Positions 8,643 through 17,026 of a DNA stretch of 64,000 nucleotides are shown here, one piece after another. How positions within the stretch are numbered: the first letter of the stretch is position 1; each line of letters begins with the position of its first letter. Source of the DNA: Pseudomonas capeferrum (GTDB lineage Bacteria; Pseudomonadota; Gammaproteobacteria; Pseudomonadales; Pseudomonadaceae); the NCBI RefSeq assembly GCF_013523055.1, contig NZ_JAAMQM010000002.1, positions 62,001 through 126,000 of the forward strand. Reading direction: 5' to 3'. A program made the position numbers and the translations under genes. Under the pieces are notes generated by a model. The model was not told the DNA's origin and did no database searches. It saw nothing but the letters and a program-made list of their open reading frames with translations.

Positions 8643-9644
8643 TCAGACCTTCAACACTAACTTGCCGAAATTCTCCCCATTGAACAGTTTCAACAGGGTC
8701 TCGGGGAAGGTTTCCAGTCCTTCGACCACGTCTTCCTTGCTTTTTACCTGCCCGCTAGCGAGCCAGCCTGCGATTTCCTGCGCGGCAGCGCCATACTTGG
8801 CGGTATGGTCCATGACCACGAAGCCTTCCATGCGCGCGCGGTTGATCAGCAGCGAGAAATAGTTGGCCGGGCCTTTGATGGCTTCCTTGTTGTTGTACTG
8901 GCTGATGGCGCCGCAGATGACGACGCGCGCCTTGACGTTGATGCGGGTCAGCACGGTATCGAGAATGTCGCCGCCGACATTATCGAAGTACACGTCCACG
9001 CCCTTGGAGCACTCGCGCTTGAGGCCGGCGAGGACATCTTCGGCCTTGTAGTCGATGACGCCGTCGAAGCCGAGTTCTTCTTTCAGGTACTGGCACTTCT
9101 GTGCCCCACCTGCGATGCCGACCACCCGGCAGCCCTTGATCTTGGCGATCTGCCCGACAATGCTGCCGACCGCGCCGGCAGCGCCGGAGATGACCACGGT
9201 CTCGCCTTCCTTGGGTTGGCCGACCTCGAGCAAGGCGAAGTAGGCAGTCATGCCGGTCATGCCTAGAGCGGAGAGATAGCGAGGCAGGGGTGCGAGGTCG
9301 GGGTCGATCTTGTGCAGATCCTGCGCTTCGCCGGTAAAGTAATCCTGCACGCCCAGCGCGCCGCTGACGTAGTCGCCGACCTTGTACTTGGGATGATTCG
9401 ACGCAGTCACTTGGCCTACTCCGAGGGCACGCATGACCTCGCCAAGGCCCACGGGGGGAATGTAGGACTTGCCTTCGTTCATCCAGCCGCGCATGGCGGG
9501 GTCGAGGGAAAGGTAGAGGTTCTTGACCTGGACCTGGCCTTCGGTCGGTGATGGGACGGCGGCTTCATCGAAGGTAAAGTCGTCCCGGCGCACGGCACCG
9601 ACAGGACGTTTGGTGAGCAGGAAGCGGCGATTGGTCTGGGTCAT
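8643..9644 (-). CDS. NADP-dependent medium-chain oxidoreductase (CurA/LTB4DH type)
   Basis: A 333-residue MDR-superfamily enzyme lacking zinc-ligand motifs, of the prostaglandin/curcumin reductase type ('LSLDPAMRGWMN' near the N-terminus and the Rossmann motif 'VVISGAAGAVGSIVGQIAK' around residue 150, then 'YFDNVGGDILD'). These enzymes reduce the alpha,beta double bond of enones or enals using NADPH, often for detoxification. The start ATG at 9644 was chosen because of the upstream GAGG and the family-typical N-terminus ('MTQTNRRFLL'). An MFS exporter gene lies upstream on the same strand with about 116 bases between, so co-expression is possible but not shown. Confidence 0.85.
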   Translation of the reverse strand: MTQTNRRFLLTKRPVGAVRRDDFTFDEAAVPSPTEGQVQVKNLYLSLDPAMRGWMNEGKSYIPPVGLGEVMRALGVGQVTASNHPKYKVGDYVSGALGVQDYFTGEAQDLHKIDPDLAPLPRYLSALGMTGMTAYFALLEVGQPKEGETVVISGAAGAVGSIVGQIAKIKGCRVVGIAGGAQKCQYLKEELGFDGVIDYKAEDVLAGLKRECSKGVDVYFDNVGGDILDTVLTRINVKARVVICGAISQYNNKEAIKGPANYFSLLINRARMEGFVVMDHTAKYGAAAQEIAGWLASGQVKSKEDVVEGLETFPETLLKLFNGENFGKLVLKV

Positions 9645-9760
9645 TGCACGGGCCTCGGTGGATGGCGATGTGTGTTGATAGTTCGTTGCTTGCGGCCCGG
9701 CAAGGTTCACCTGGATGGCGAATGGGAGGCGATTCAGCGAGGTGATCGGAAGCGGCGCGG

Positions 9761-10924
9761 TCAACGCGCCGACAAGCGTACGTCGCGCTCGCTGCTTGCC
9801 AGTACTCCCGCGACCGCCAGGCAGCCGAGCAGCAACGCTGCGCCGAAGATGAGCAAGGCCGTGTTCGGTCCCAGATGATCGCTCAGCATTCCTGTGAGTA
9901 TTACCGGGAGGCTGAAGCCCAGATAGGCGAGCAGGAAGAACCCTGCGCTGGCGCGGGTTTTCTCGCTGCCGGCCAACTGGTTCACCGCGGCGAGCCCACC
10001 AAGGTAGATGAAGCCATAGCAGGCGCTGCTGGCCACCACGGCTCCAGCCAGTACCGCCGCCAGCTGACCCTGCATGGCGCCCCAGGCAAGCAATGCGTAA
10101 CCACAGGGCAGGATCGACAAACCGAGCAGGGTGGCGCGCGCGCTGGGCAGGCGGCGGGCCAGCGGCTGGAAGAGCAGGCCGCAACTGATCACGCAGAAGG
10201 TCGAGAACCCGGACCAGGCGCTAAGGCCGTGTTGCCGCAGAATGCTCGGCAACAGGGCGATCACCAGGCCGACACAGGCCCAGGCGAGCAGGATGGCGAA
10301 GCCGTAGGCCAGGCTGCCGTCGGGATAGGCCGGCAGGCGCAGCATCGGGCTGTGACGGTCGGCCCTGCGGTCGGGCAGGCGCCAGGCGGCGATCAGCGCC
10401 ACGGTTGCCAGGGCCAGGTGCAAGGGAAAGCTGCCGGGCGTGAGCGTGGGTCCTTGCAGAAGGAACACGCTGGTCAAGGCCGCGCCCAGACCGAAACCCA
10501 GCGAGGTACTGGCAGTGACCCAGTTGGCCGCGCGGCCGGGGGCGCTGCCGGGCATGAGTTCGCTCATGTAGGCGGTTGCAGTGGCGGAGGCCAGTCCAGT
10601 CCCCAGACCGAGCAGCAGGCGCGCCACGGCCAGGGTTTCCAGGCCGGGGGCGAGCAGGGTCAGCAGGGTGGCGAGCATCGACAGGGCAAGCGCAACCAGG
10701 ATCAACGGACGTCGACCGACCCGATCGGCAAGGCCTCCGAGCAGCAGGAGGACAGGGATCACACCCAGGACATAGCCGGAAAATGCCACGGCGGTGGCCG
10801 CCGCGCCTTGTCCGGAAAGATCGGCATAGGCCGTATAGAGCGGAGCCTGGAGGTTGACGGCCAGGGTGATCAGGCACAAGGCGAAGGCCAGGCGAAAGTG
10901 GGCGATCGGGTTAGCGGTGGGCAT
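9761..10924 (-). CDS. MFS transporter, probable drug or metabolite exporter
   Basis: A 387-residue protein with about 12 hydrophobic segments and an MFS loop 2-3 signature ('GGLADRVGRRPLI'). The motif C-like 'RLLLGLGTGLASATATAYMSELMP' is consistent with exporters of the DHA1 type. The start ATG at 10924 has an AAGGAA ribosome-binding site; further upstream in-frame sequence belongs to a dispersed repeat and is not coding. The substrate cannot be told from sequence. Confidence 0.8.
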   Translation of the reverse strand: MPTANPIAHFRLAFALCLITLAVNLQAPLYTAYADLSGQGAAATAVAFSGYVLGVIPVLLLLGGLADRVGRRPLILVALALSMLATLLTLLAPGLETLAVARLLLGLGTGLASATATAYMSELMPGSAPGRAANWVTASTSLGFGLGAALTSVFLLQGPTLTPGSFPLHLALATVALIAAWRLPDRRADRHSPMLRLPAYPDGSLAYGFAILLAWACVGLVIALLPSILRQHGLSAWSGFSTFCVISCGLLFQPLARRLPSARATLLGLSILPCGYALLAWGAMQGQLAAVLAGAVVASSACYGFIYLGGLAAVNQLAGSEKTRASAGFFLLAYLGFSLPVILTGMLSDHLGPNTALLIFGAALLLGCLAVAGVLASSERDVRLSAR

Positions 10925-10974
10925 GGGTGGTTCCTTGAGGGGTGTTGGCCGGTTGGTCTGCATCTCACATAGTG

Positions 10975-11197
10975 GACCTGTGGCAAGGGCCGGGACGCCG
11001 GACCGCCTGCGATCAAGCCCGGAGGGGTCGCCTGGCAACGAAGATCGTTCATTCAGCACGGTGGTCGTGGATGCGCTAGATACAGGTAATCCGCGTACCC
11101 ACAACCATCAGGGTGAATACAGCGTTAGCTTTACCAGGCGAGGCCTGCGGCCTCGTTCGCAGGCGTCCGGCGTCCCGGCAAGCCCGCTCCTACACGG
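10975..11197. repeat. arm-core-arm dispersed repeat, copy 1
   Basis: Imperfect inverted arms (10989-11040 and 11124-11179; both include the cgccgga / tccggcg outer end and the cgcctgg / ccaggcg inner end) flank a non-palindromic core at 11041-11123. The core contains 'gtggtcgtggatgc' and 'gcgtacccacaa'. A second copy with the same architecture and a related core lies at 43096-43321. It sits between the start of the MFS gene and the end of the benE-type gene. Confidence 0.8.
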
Positions 11198-12389
11198 GCC
11201 CCGGCTTTCGTGGACTCAGGATCATCAACGCCATCACTCCCGCGATGATTCCCCAAAACGCGGAGCCGATCGAAAACAGCGTCAGCCCCGATGCCGTGAC
11301 CATGAAGGTGATCACCGCTGCCTCACGCTCGCGGGCTTCGCTCATGGCGACGGTCAGCCCGTTCATGATCGAGCCGAACAGGGCCAAGGCTGCGATGGAC
11401 AGCACCAGCTCCTTGGGCAGCGCTGCGAACAAGGCCGCGAGGGTGGCGCCGAAAACCCCGGCGACACCATAGAAGATCCCGCACCAGACGGCCGCGGTAT
11501 AGCGTTTGCTCGGGTCTTCATGAGCGTGCGGGCCGGTACAGATGGCCGCGCTGATGGCGGCCAGGTTGATGCCGTGGGAGCCGAAAGGGGCAAGCAGCAA
11601 GGATGCCAGGCCCGTGGCGGAAATCAGGGGGGAAGCCGGCACCTGATAGCCGTCGGCACGCAGCACGGCGATGCCGGGCATGTTTTGCGAAGTCATTGCC
11701 ACGACGAACAGCGGGATACCGATGCTGATGGTCGCGGCGAGTGAAAAGCTTGGCGTGGTCCAGATCGGCGCCGCCACCTCGAGGCTGAAGCCGCTGAAAT
11801 CCAGCAGGCCCAAGGCGCCGGACAGTGCCGTGCCGACCAGTAGGGCGGCCAGTACGCAATAGCGTGGCGACAGACGCTTGATCAACAGGTAGCTGAAGAA
11901 CATGCCCATCACCAGCAAGGTACGGTGCTGGGCGGCGACGAAGATCTCGCTGCCTATCTTGAACAGGATCCCGGCCAGCAACGCCGATGCCAGCGAAGCC
12001 GGAATGCGCCTGACCAAACGCTCGAAGCTGCCGGTCAGCCCGCAGATCAGTACCAATATCGCGCAGGTGATGTAGGCGCCGATGGCCTCGCCGTAGCCGA
12101 CGCCGCCCAGGCTGGTGATCAACAGCGCCGCCCCGGGCGTTGACCAGGCGATGGTAATGGGCGTGCGGTAGCGCAGGGACAGCCCGATGCTGCAGATCGC
12201 CATGCCGATCGACAGTGCCCAGATCCACGAGGAGATCTGCGCGCTGCTCAGACCTGCTGCCTGGCCAGCCTGGAACATCAGCACCAGGGAACTGGTGTAG
12301 CCGGTGAGCATCGCGATGAAGCCGGCGACCACGGCCGACGCAGAGGTGTCTGCCAGTGGGCGCAGCCGCGCTGAGGTGGCATTGGTCAT
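11190..12389 (-). CDS. benE: BenE-family benzoate/H+ symporter-like protein
   Basis: A 399-residue integral membrane protein with about 11-12 hydrophobic segments, matching the BenE family from end to end: N-terminal 'SAVVAGFIAMLTGYTSSLVLMFQAG', the central 'TSQNMPGIAVLRADGY' signature and 'FGSHGINLAAISAAICTGP'. Characterised members import benzoate with protons. No ben or cat degradation genes are nearby, so the substrate here may be different; the symbol reflects family membership only. ATG at 12389 follows a GGAG-type ribosome-binding site. Confidence 0.8.
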   Translation of the reverse strand: MTNATSARLRPLADTSASAVVAGFIAMLTGYTSSLVLMFQAGQAAGLSSAQISSWIWALSIGMAICSIGLSLRYRTPITIAWSTPGAALLITSLGGVGYGEAIGAYITCAILVLICGLTGSFERLVRRIPASLASALLAGILFKIGSEIFVAAQHRTLLVMGMFFSYLLIKRLSPRYCVLAALLVGTALSGALGLLDFSGFSLEVAAPIWTTPSFSLAATISIGIPLFVVAMTSQNMPGIAVLRADGYQVPASPLISATGLASLLLAPFGSHGINLAAISAAICTGPHAHEDPSKRYTAAVWCGIFYGVAGVFGATLAALFAALPKELVLSIAALALFGSIMNGLTVAMSEAREREAAVITFMVTASGLTLFSIGSAFWGIIAGVMALMILSPRKPGPV

Positions 12390-12510
12390 GGGGAACTCCT
12401 TGTACTTGTGTAAGCTTTTTTCAGCCTAGCGCGACAAGGGGCGATGCTTGCGGTACAGCGGGGAGTGCATTTAACCGTACAGTCGATGAGCGGGCTGCTG
12501 GCTGGCGCAG

Positions 12511-12600
12511 GCATGCCATGGCATTTTAGCGCTCTTGAGATCGAGCGCCGCCCGCGCGGCGCTCGATCTCAAGAGCGCGTTAGAAATCCGACGGCATGCG
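12511..12600. repeat. REP-like perfect palindrome
   Basis: A perfect 23-bp inverted repeat (12529-12551 with 12556-12578, 4-base loop), extended imperfectly by matching gcatgcc / ggcatgc ends. The stem core 'gagatcgagcgccgc' is the same unit that forms the six-unit cluster at 16412-16971. It lies between benE (start side) and the end of the thiol-redox gene. Confidence 0.85.
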
Positions 12601-12634
12601 CGCAGGGAGCACGACACGCCTTGGAAGCAACCTC

Positions 12635-13006
12635 TCAACTCTCGGAAAACCGCCTGTCCAGATAAGCAATGATCTCCTTGGACTCATACATCCAGGTCGT
12701 CTTGCCTTCTTCCTCGATCCTCAGGCACGGCACCTTCACCCGGCCGCCGCCGTCGAGCAGGGCCTGGCGATGGACAGGGTCATGCTTGGCATCGCGCAAT
12801 GCGACCGGCACGTTCAATCTGTGCAGGGCGCGGCGGGTCTTGACGCAGAACGGGCAGGCATGGAACTGGTACAGCGCAAGGCCGCGCGCCTGCTCCTCGA
12901 CGCGCGCCTGGGCTGCCGGGTCGCGCTTGCGCTTGGCCGGGCGGCTGATCCAGTCGCCGAACACGATGAGCTGGCCGAGGCCGACGCGCAGGGCTTTGAC
13001 GATCAT
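12635..13006 (-). CDS. glutaredoxin/GST N-terminal domain protein with CPFC motif
   Basis: A 123-residue protein. The N-terminal 45 residues are basic and partly hydrophobic ('MIVKALRVGLGQLIVFGDWI'), possibly a peripheral membrane anchor. The rest is a thioredoxin-fold domain with the glutaredoxin-like active site 'CPFC' and the cis-proline region 'VKVPCL', ending in 'MYESKEIIAYLDRRF' as in GST N-terminal domains. A thiol-disulfide or glutathione-dependent redox role is inferred. The ATG at 13006 is preceded by AGGAG at good distance, so it is preferred over an upstream TTG. Confidence 0.75.
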   Translation of the reverse strand: MIVKALRVGLGQLIVFGDWISRPAKRKRDPAAQARVEEQARGLALYQFHACPFCVKTRRALHRLNVPVALRDAKHDPVHRQALLDGGGRVKVPCLRIEEEGKTTWMYESKEIIAYLDRRFSES

Positions 13007-13033
13007 GGGCAACTCCTGATCTTGTTGAACGCC

Positions 13034-13061
13034 GAAAAAAGCCGACCCCGAGGGGCCGGCT
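13034..13061 (-). terminator. rho-independent terminator after folE
   Basis: A 10-bp stem with one mismatch (13040-13049 with 13052-13061) followed on the minus strand by six T residues. It lies 16 bases after the folE stop and also precedes the CPFC gene, separating the two transcripts. Confidence 0.8.
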
Positions 13062-13076
13062 CGGATCGCAGGCCGA

Positions 13077-13622
13077 TCACTTGATCAGGCTGAGGAATTC
13101 GCTACGCGTGGCCGAATTTTCCCGGAAAGCACCGAGCATCACCGAGGTGATCATGCTCGAATTCTGCTTCTCGATACCACGCATCATCATGCACATGTGC
13201 TTGGCTTCGATGACCACGGCGACACCGGTAGCACCAGTCACCTGCTGCACGGCCTCGGCGATCTCGCGGCTGAGGTTTTCCTGGATCTGCAGGCGGCGGG
13301 CATACATGTCGACGATGCGGGCAACCTTCGACAGGCCCAGTACCTTGCCCGCAGGCAGGTAAGCCACGTGGGCCTTGCCGATGAACGGCAGCATGTGGTG
13401 TTCGCACATCGAATACAGCTCGATATCCCGGACGAGCACCATTTCGCTGTTGTCGGAGCTGAACAGCGCGCCGTTGGTGACTTCTTCCAGGGTTTGCTCA
13501 TAACCGCGGCAAAGGTACTTCATCGCCTTCGCGGCCCGCTTGGGCGTGTCACGCAGGCCCTCGCGGGAAACATCCTCGCCGAGTTGGCTGAGAATCGCGG
13601 TGTAGTTCTGTTCCAGGGACAT
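13077..13622 (-). CDS. folE: GTP cyclohydrolase I
   Basis: A 181-residue type I GTP cyclohydrolase, converting GTP to 7,8-dihydroneopterin triphosphate, the first step of folate (and queuosine precursor) synthesis. The zinc site is intact: Cys73 in 'MCEHHMLPF', His76, and Cys144 in '[11 protein letters not shown]'. The motif '[17 protein letters not shown]' is typical. Length is normal for bacterial enzymes. The start ATG at 13622 gives the family-typical N-terminus ('[13 protein letters not shown]'). Pseudomonads usually carry more than one GCYH gene, so which paralogue this is cannot be told here. Confidence 0.93.
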   Translation of the reverse strand: MSLEQNYTAILSQLGEDVSREGLRDTPKRAAKAMKYLCRGYEQTLEEVTNGALFSSDNSEMVLVRDIELYSMCEHHMLPFIGKAHVAYLPAGKVLGLSKVARIVDMYARRLQIQENLSREIAEAVQQVTGATGVAVVIEAKHMCMMMRGIEKQNSSMITSVMLGAFRENSATRSEFLSLIK

Positions 13623-13692
13623 GGATCTAACCTGTGGGATTAATCGCAAACGCGAAGGGTACGGCGGCGCGGGCGACGCTGCAAGCGCGACG

Positions 13693-14253
13693 TCATTCGT
13701 CGCGACCTTCGAGCATGGTGCGCTTGAGCATCACATAGACCGCGCCGGTACCCCCATGGCGGGGCTGGCACGAGGCAAAGCCGAGTACCTGCTGATGCTG
13801 GCGGAGCCAGGTATTGACGTGGCTCTTGATCATTGGCCGCCTGCCGTCGATCCGCGCGGCCTTGCCGTGAGTCACGCGCACGCAGCGCACCTCCAGCTTG
13901 GTCGCCTCGGCGATGAAGGCCCACAAGGTTTCGCGCGCACGCTCCACGGTCATGCCATGCAGGTCGAGGCTGCCCTCGAACGGGATCTGCCCGAGCTTGA
14001 GCTTGCGGATCTGGCCTTCCTGAACGCCGTCACGCCGCCACAGCAACTCGTCTTCGGCGCCGACGTCGATCACGAACTGATCGGACATGCCGTCCACGAC
14101 CAGAGCTTGGTCGCTGCGAATCGTCGCCGCCTGGCGCAGGCCGGCCAGTTGCTTGCGGTCGGTCCTGGGCTTGCCGACTTCGGCGCGGTCGTGCTTGATC
14201 GGTTTGACGCCGCGGATCTCGCTGCGGAACAGGGAAAAATCGTCGTCTTGCAT
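13693..14253 (-). CDS. Smr-domain endonuclease-like protein
   Basis: A 186-residue protein with a C-terminal Smr (small MutS-related) domain: '[13 protein letters not shown]' and 'VTHGKAA' followed by '[11 protein letters not shown]'. The N-terminal 90 residues are charged and probably flexible, as in E. coli SmrA/SmrB-type proteins. Smr domains nick DNA or cleave RNA; E. coli SmrB cuts mRNA at collided ribosomes. I start at ATG 14253 because GGAGG lies just upstream; the GTG twelve bases earlier is part of that site. It sits just upstream of folE on the same strand with 70 bases between. Confidence 0.85.
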   Translation of the reverse strand: MQDDDFSLFRSEIRGVKPIKHDRAEVGKPRTDRKQLAGLRQAATIRSDQALVVDGMSDQFVIDVGAEDELLWRRDGVQEGQIRKLKLGQIPFEGSLDLHGMTVERARETLWAFIAEATKLEVRCVRVTHGKAARIDGRRPMIKSHVNTWLRQHQQVLGFASCQPRHGGTGAVYVMLKRTMLEGRDE

Positions 14254-14305
14254 GCATGCCTCCACGTGGGCGGCGTAGTTTACGCGACTGCTCGACGTCG
14301 TACAG

Positions 14306-14626
14306 TCAATCGTGCTTTTTCATCAAGTGAGGTGAAAGGTTCAGCTCGCGATGACGACGCAGACGCAGGCGACTGCGGCGCCAGAAACGGACACCGAGGT
14401 AGAGCATGAGCAGGCCGGAGACAGCCAGAACGATACCCAATGGCCGATTGGCGTTGAGTTCGGCAAGCGCGTCATAGTTGCCCAGCAGCCCGGCGATACC
14501 GGCCATGGCCAGGAGAATGCCGAAAGTGGCAAGCACGGCAGACAAGCCTGCGGCCAACCGCACGCCCCAGTGACGGGGCTGGCGGGTGCGCAGGCGTTTG
14601 GCATCGAAACTGTCGGAGAGCTTCAT
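14306..14626 (-). CDS. small inner-membrane hypothetical protein (106 aa)
   Basis: Two clear hydrophobic segments (about 22-48 'VRLAAGLSAVLATFGILLAMAGIAG' region and about 62-82 'PLGIVLAVSGLLMLYLGV' region) separated by a short loop, with basic N- and C-terminal tails ('WRRSRLRLRRHRE'). It has a strong AAAGGAGA ribosome-binding site before the ATG. I do not recognise a named family. It lies upstream of the Smr gene on the same strand with about 50 bases between, so the two may be co-transcribed. Confidence 0.65.
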   Translation of the reverse strand: MKLSDSFDAKRLRTRQPRHWGVRLAAGLSAVLATFGILLAMAGIAGLLGNYDALAELNANRPLGIVLAVSGLLMLYLGVRFWRRSRLRLRRHRELNLSPHLMKKHD

Positions 14627-14699
14627 TCCGATCTCCTTTGTGGATATCGGGGGTTGGACTTCTGGCCCACCCTCCGGGTTCCGGTCGACCGCTGGGCGG

Positions 14700-15290
14700 T
14701 CAGATCAGGCTGGCGGTGGGGGCTACGCAAGCGAAATTGTCGGCCATCACGGCCATTTCATTGCGGTGGATCTGGGCGGCGGGGATGACCTCGTCCTTGA
14801 AGGCCAGGTCGCGGGTAGTCGATGCATCTTCCACCAGGGTGCAACGGTAACCATAGTCCTTGGCGCGCCGCACGGTGGTACTGACGCTGGAATGGCTCAT
14901 GAACCCACAGACGATGAGATCCAGGTGGCCGAGCGCCTGCAAGGTTTCGTGCAGCTGGGTGTTCTTGAAGGCATTAGGCATGCGCTTCTCGATGACGGTC
15001 TCGCCCGCGAGTGGCTCAAGGCCCGGAATGAACTCGCCACGACTGCCTTGCGGATCGAACAGGCCTCCGACGGTACCCAGGTGGCGAACATGGATGATCG
15101 GGCGCCCGGCCTTGCGCGCGGCCTCGAGCAACCGGGTGATGTTGGCCACGGCCTCGTCCATGCCAGACAGCGCCAGGGGACCGCTCAGGTACTCCTTTTG
15201 CGCATCGATGACAATCAGGCTGGCCTGGCTCAGCTTGGCCGGCGGATAGTCGCGACCGCTGAGGCGGAACATCGTGGTTGGAACAGACAT
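14700..15290 (-). CDS. isochorismatase-like hydrolase with Ser in the Cys position
   Basis: A 196-residue isochorismatase-fold protein. The catalytic Asp (D29 in 'LIVIDAQKEY') and Lys (K102 in 'VIEKRMPNAF') are present. The nucleophile region reads 'GFMSHSSVSTTVRRA', where family members normally have Cys before Val; here that residue is Ser135. Active Cys members hydrolyse amides or related bonds (nicotinamide, biuret, N-carbamoyl groups); isochorismatases lacking the Cys hydrolyse a vinyl ether. The true substrate is unknown. ATG 15290 is preferred over the adjacent TTG. Confidence 0.8.
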   Translation of the reverse strand: MSVPTTMFRLSGRDYPPAKLSQASLIVIDAQKEYLSGPLALSGMDEAVANITRLLEAARKAGRPIIHVRHLGTVGGLFDPQGSRGEFIPGLEPLAGETVIEKRMPNAFKNTQLHETLQALGHLDLIVCGFMSHSSVSTTVRRAKDYGYRCTLVEDASTTRDLAFKDEVIPAAQIHRNEMAVMADNFACVAPTASLI

Positions 15291-15467
15291 CAAGGGCTCC
15301 TTGGGTAGGGCTTTTGTGCCCTATTCTCCCTTGCCTTGGCGACAATGGGAATGCTTGACATCGCAGATAGCGTAGTTCCTGGCCTGCGGGCCACTTCCGG
15401 CAACGCCGAGGGAACATTTATCCACTTGGACTGTTAGACTTTTGTACTGTCTGAAAAGGAGTCATCC

Positions 15468-16376
15468 GTGATCACATCCCGCCTGCGCACCTTGCGCGAC
15501 CATATTCGTTGGGCGGTCAGCCGCTTCCACGAACACGATTTGTTCTTTGGTCATGGCGCCGACAATGCCTGGGACGAAGCCCGCCTTCTGGTGTTGGGCG
15601 CCGTGCACCTGCCATGGGAAATCGCTGACGCCTACCTGGACTGCCAGCTCGAGGATGACGAGCGAGTACGTCTGCAGCATCTGCTCAAGCGCCGCATCGA
15701 AGACCGTGTACCGACTGCCTACCTGCTCGGTGAAGCCTGGTTCTGCGGCATGGCCTTCAAAGTCGACGAGCGCGTGCTGGTGCCACGTTCGCCTATCGGT
15801 GAGCTGATCGAAAAGCGCTTCGAACCGTGGTTGGCCGAGGAACCCACGCGCATCCTCGACCTTTGCACGGGCTCGGGATGCATCGGCATCGTCGCCGCCG
15901 AGGTGTTTCCGGAGGCCGAAGTGGTGTTGGCCGACCTCTCGTTCGAAGCCTTGGAAGTGGCCAATGGCAATATCGAGCGCCATGGCCTGGAGGATCGAGT
16001 GTTTACCGTCCAGGGCGATGGATTCGGCGGTTTGCCGGGACAGCGCTTCGACCTGATCCTGTCGAACCCGCCCTATGTCGACGCCGAGGATTTCGCCGAC
16101 ATGCCGGCTGAGTATCACCATGAACCCGAGCTAGGCTTGGCGTGCGGTTCCGATGGCCTTGATTTGGTGCGACGCATGCTGGCCGAGGCTGCCGACCACC
16201 TGTCCGAGAAGGGCTTGCTGATCGTCGAGGTCGGCAATAGCCAAGTGCATGTCGAGGAACTGTATCCGGAAGTCGACTTCGCCTGGCTGGAGTTCGAGCG
16301 AGGCGGGCATGGGGTGTTCATGCTGACGGCGGCGCAGTGCCGGGAGCATCAGGCATTGTTCGCTTCGCGGGTGTAG
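15468..16376 (+). CDS. prmB: 50S ribosomal protein L3 glutamine methyltransferase
   Basis: A 302-residue SAM-dependent N5-glutamine methyltransferase. SAM motif I is '[10 protein letters not shown]' (131-140), and the NPPY catalytic tetrad that binds the target glutamine amide is at 200-203. The N-terminal helical domain ends with 'VLVPRSPI' (103-110), which distinguishes PrmB-type enzymes from PrmC. PrmB methylates a conserved glutamine of ribosomal protein L3. The start is GTG at 15468 with an AAGGAG site 7 bases upstream. It is followed, after a repeat cluster and two minus-strand genes, by aroC, a neighbourhood often seen with prmB. Confidence 0.92.
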   Translation: MITSRLRTLRDHIRWAVSRFHEHDLFFGHGADNAWDEARLLVLGAVHLPWEIADAYLDCQLEDDERVRLQHLLKRRIEDRVPTAYLLGEAWFCGMAFKVDERVLVPRSPIGELIEKRFEPWLAEEPTRILDLCTGSGCIGIVAAEVFPEAEVVLADLSFEALEVANGNIERHGLEDRVFTVQGDGFGGLPGQRFDLILSNPPYVDAEDFADMPAEYHHEPELGLACGSDGLDLVRRMLAEAADHLSEKGLLIVEVGNSQVHVEELYPEVDFAWLEFERGGHGVFMLTAAQCREHQALFASRV

Positions 16377-16411
16377 TGGGGGCTGGAGTGTGTTGTGGCT
16401 GCCAGGCGCAT

Positions 16412-16971
16412 GCCGTTGGGCTTTCTAGCGCCCTCGAGATCGAGCGCCGCCCGCGCGCGCGGCGCTTCGCGTAGTGCATGTTGTTGGATTTTTAGTGCCC
16501 TTGAGATCGAGCGCCGCCTGTGCGGCGCTTCGCGTAGTGCATGTTGTTGGATTTTTAGTGCCCTTGAGATCGAGCGCCGCCCGCGCGGCGCTTCGCGGGT
16601 AAACCCGCTCCCACATTTGTTGCAACGTACCATGGCCTGATAGACCGAGTTCTTAGCCCTGCTTGTAAGACTTGATATCGAGGTGTCAGCAAAAGCCTAT
16701 AGAAATCTTCAGCCAAGCACCAAGGCTGACAACTCCTCTCTCTCAGGCCATGGTGCGTTGCAACAAATGTGGGAGCGGGTTTACCCGCGAAGCGCCGCGC
16801 GGGCGGCGCTCGATTTCAGGGGCGCTACAAATGCTATGACATGCACTACGCGAAGCGCCGCGCGGGCGGCGCTCGATCTCCGGGGCACTAAAAATGCCAT
16901 GACATGCCCTGCGCGAAGCGCCGCACGGGCAGCGCTCGATCTCGAGGGCGCTAAAAAAACCACGGCACGCA
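16412..16971. repeat. mirror-image six-unit REP/BIME cluster
   Basis: The gap between the convergent prmB gene and the minus-strand gene that ends at 17027 holds a repeat cluster. Three forward units (about 16422, 16489 and 16551, period about 62-67) share 'gagatcgagcgccgcc' and 'gcatgttgttgga'. Three inverted units lie at about 16776-16835, 16836-16900 and 16901-16971. The innermost pair carries a further inverted segment (16599-16640 and 16743-16787, 'ccgctcccacatttgttgcaac' type, near perfect). The centre, 16641-16742, is unique. The whole could form a large cruciform or a long hairpin RNA. Confidence 0.85.
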
Positions 16972-17026
16972 TCTAGCGACCACTCCCCAACCAACCTCAC
17001 CCCCCGATAATCCGTAAACCCTATAT

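Noticed and set aside
11190..12389. Benzoate degradation island around benE
   Set aside because: No benABCD, cat or related regulator genes accompany it; only the transporter family member is present.
16422..16600. Tandem units with regular spacing resembling a CRISPR array
   Set aside because: The units are themselves palindromic REP sequences, the spacers are repeated too, only three units face one way, and no cas gene is present.
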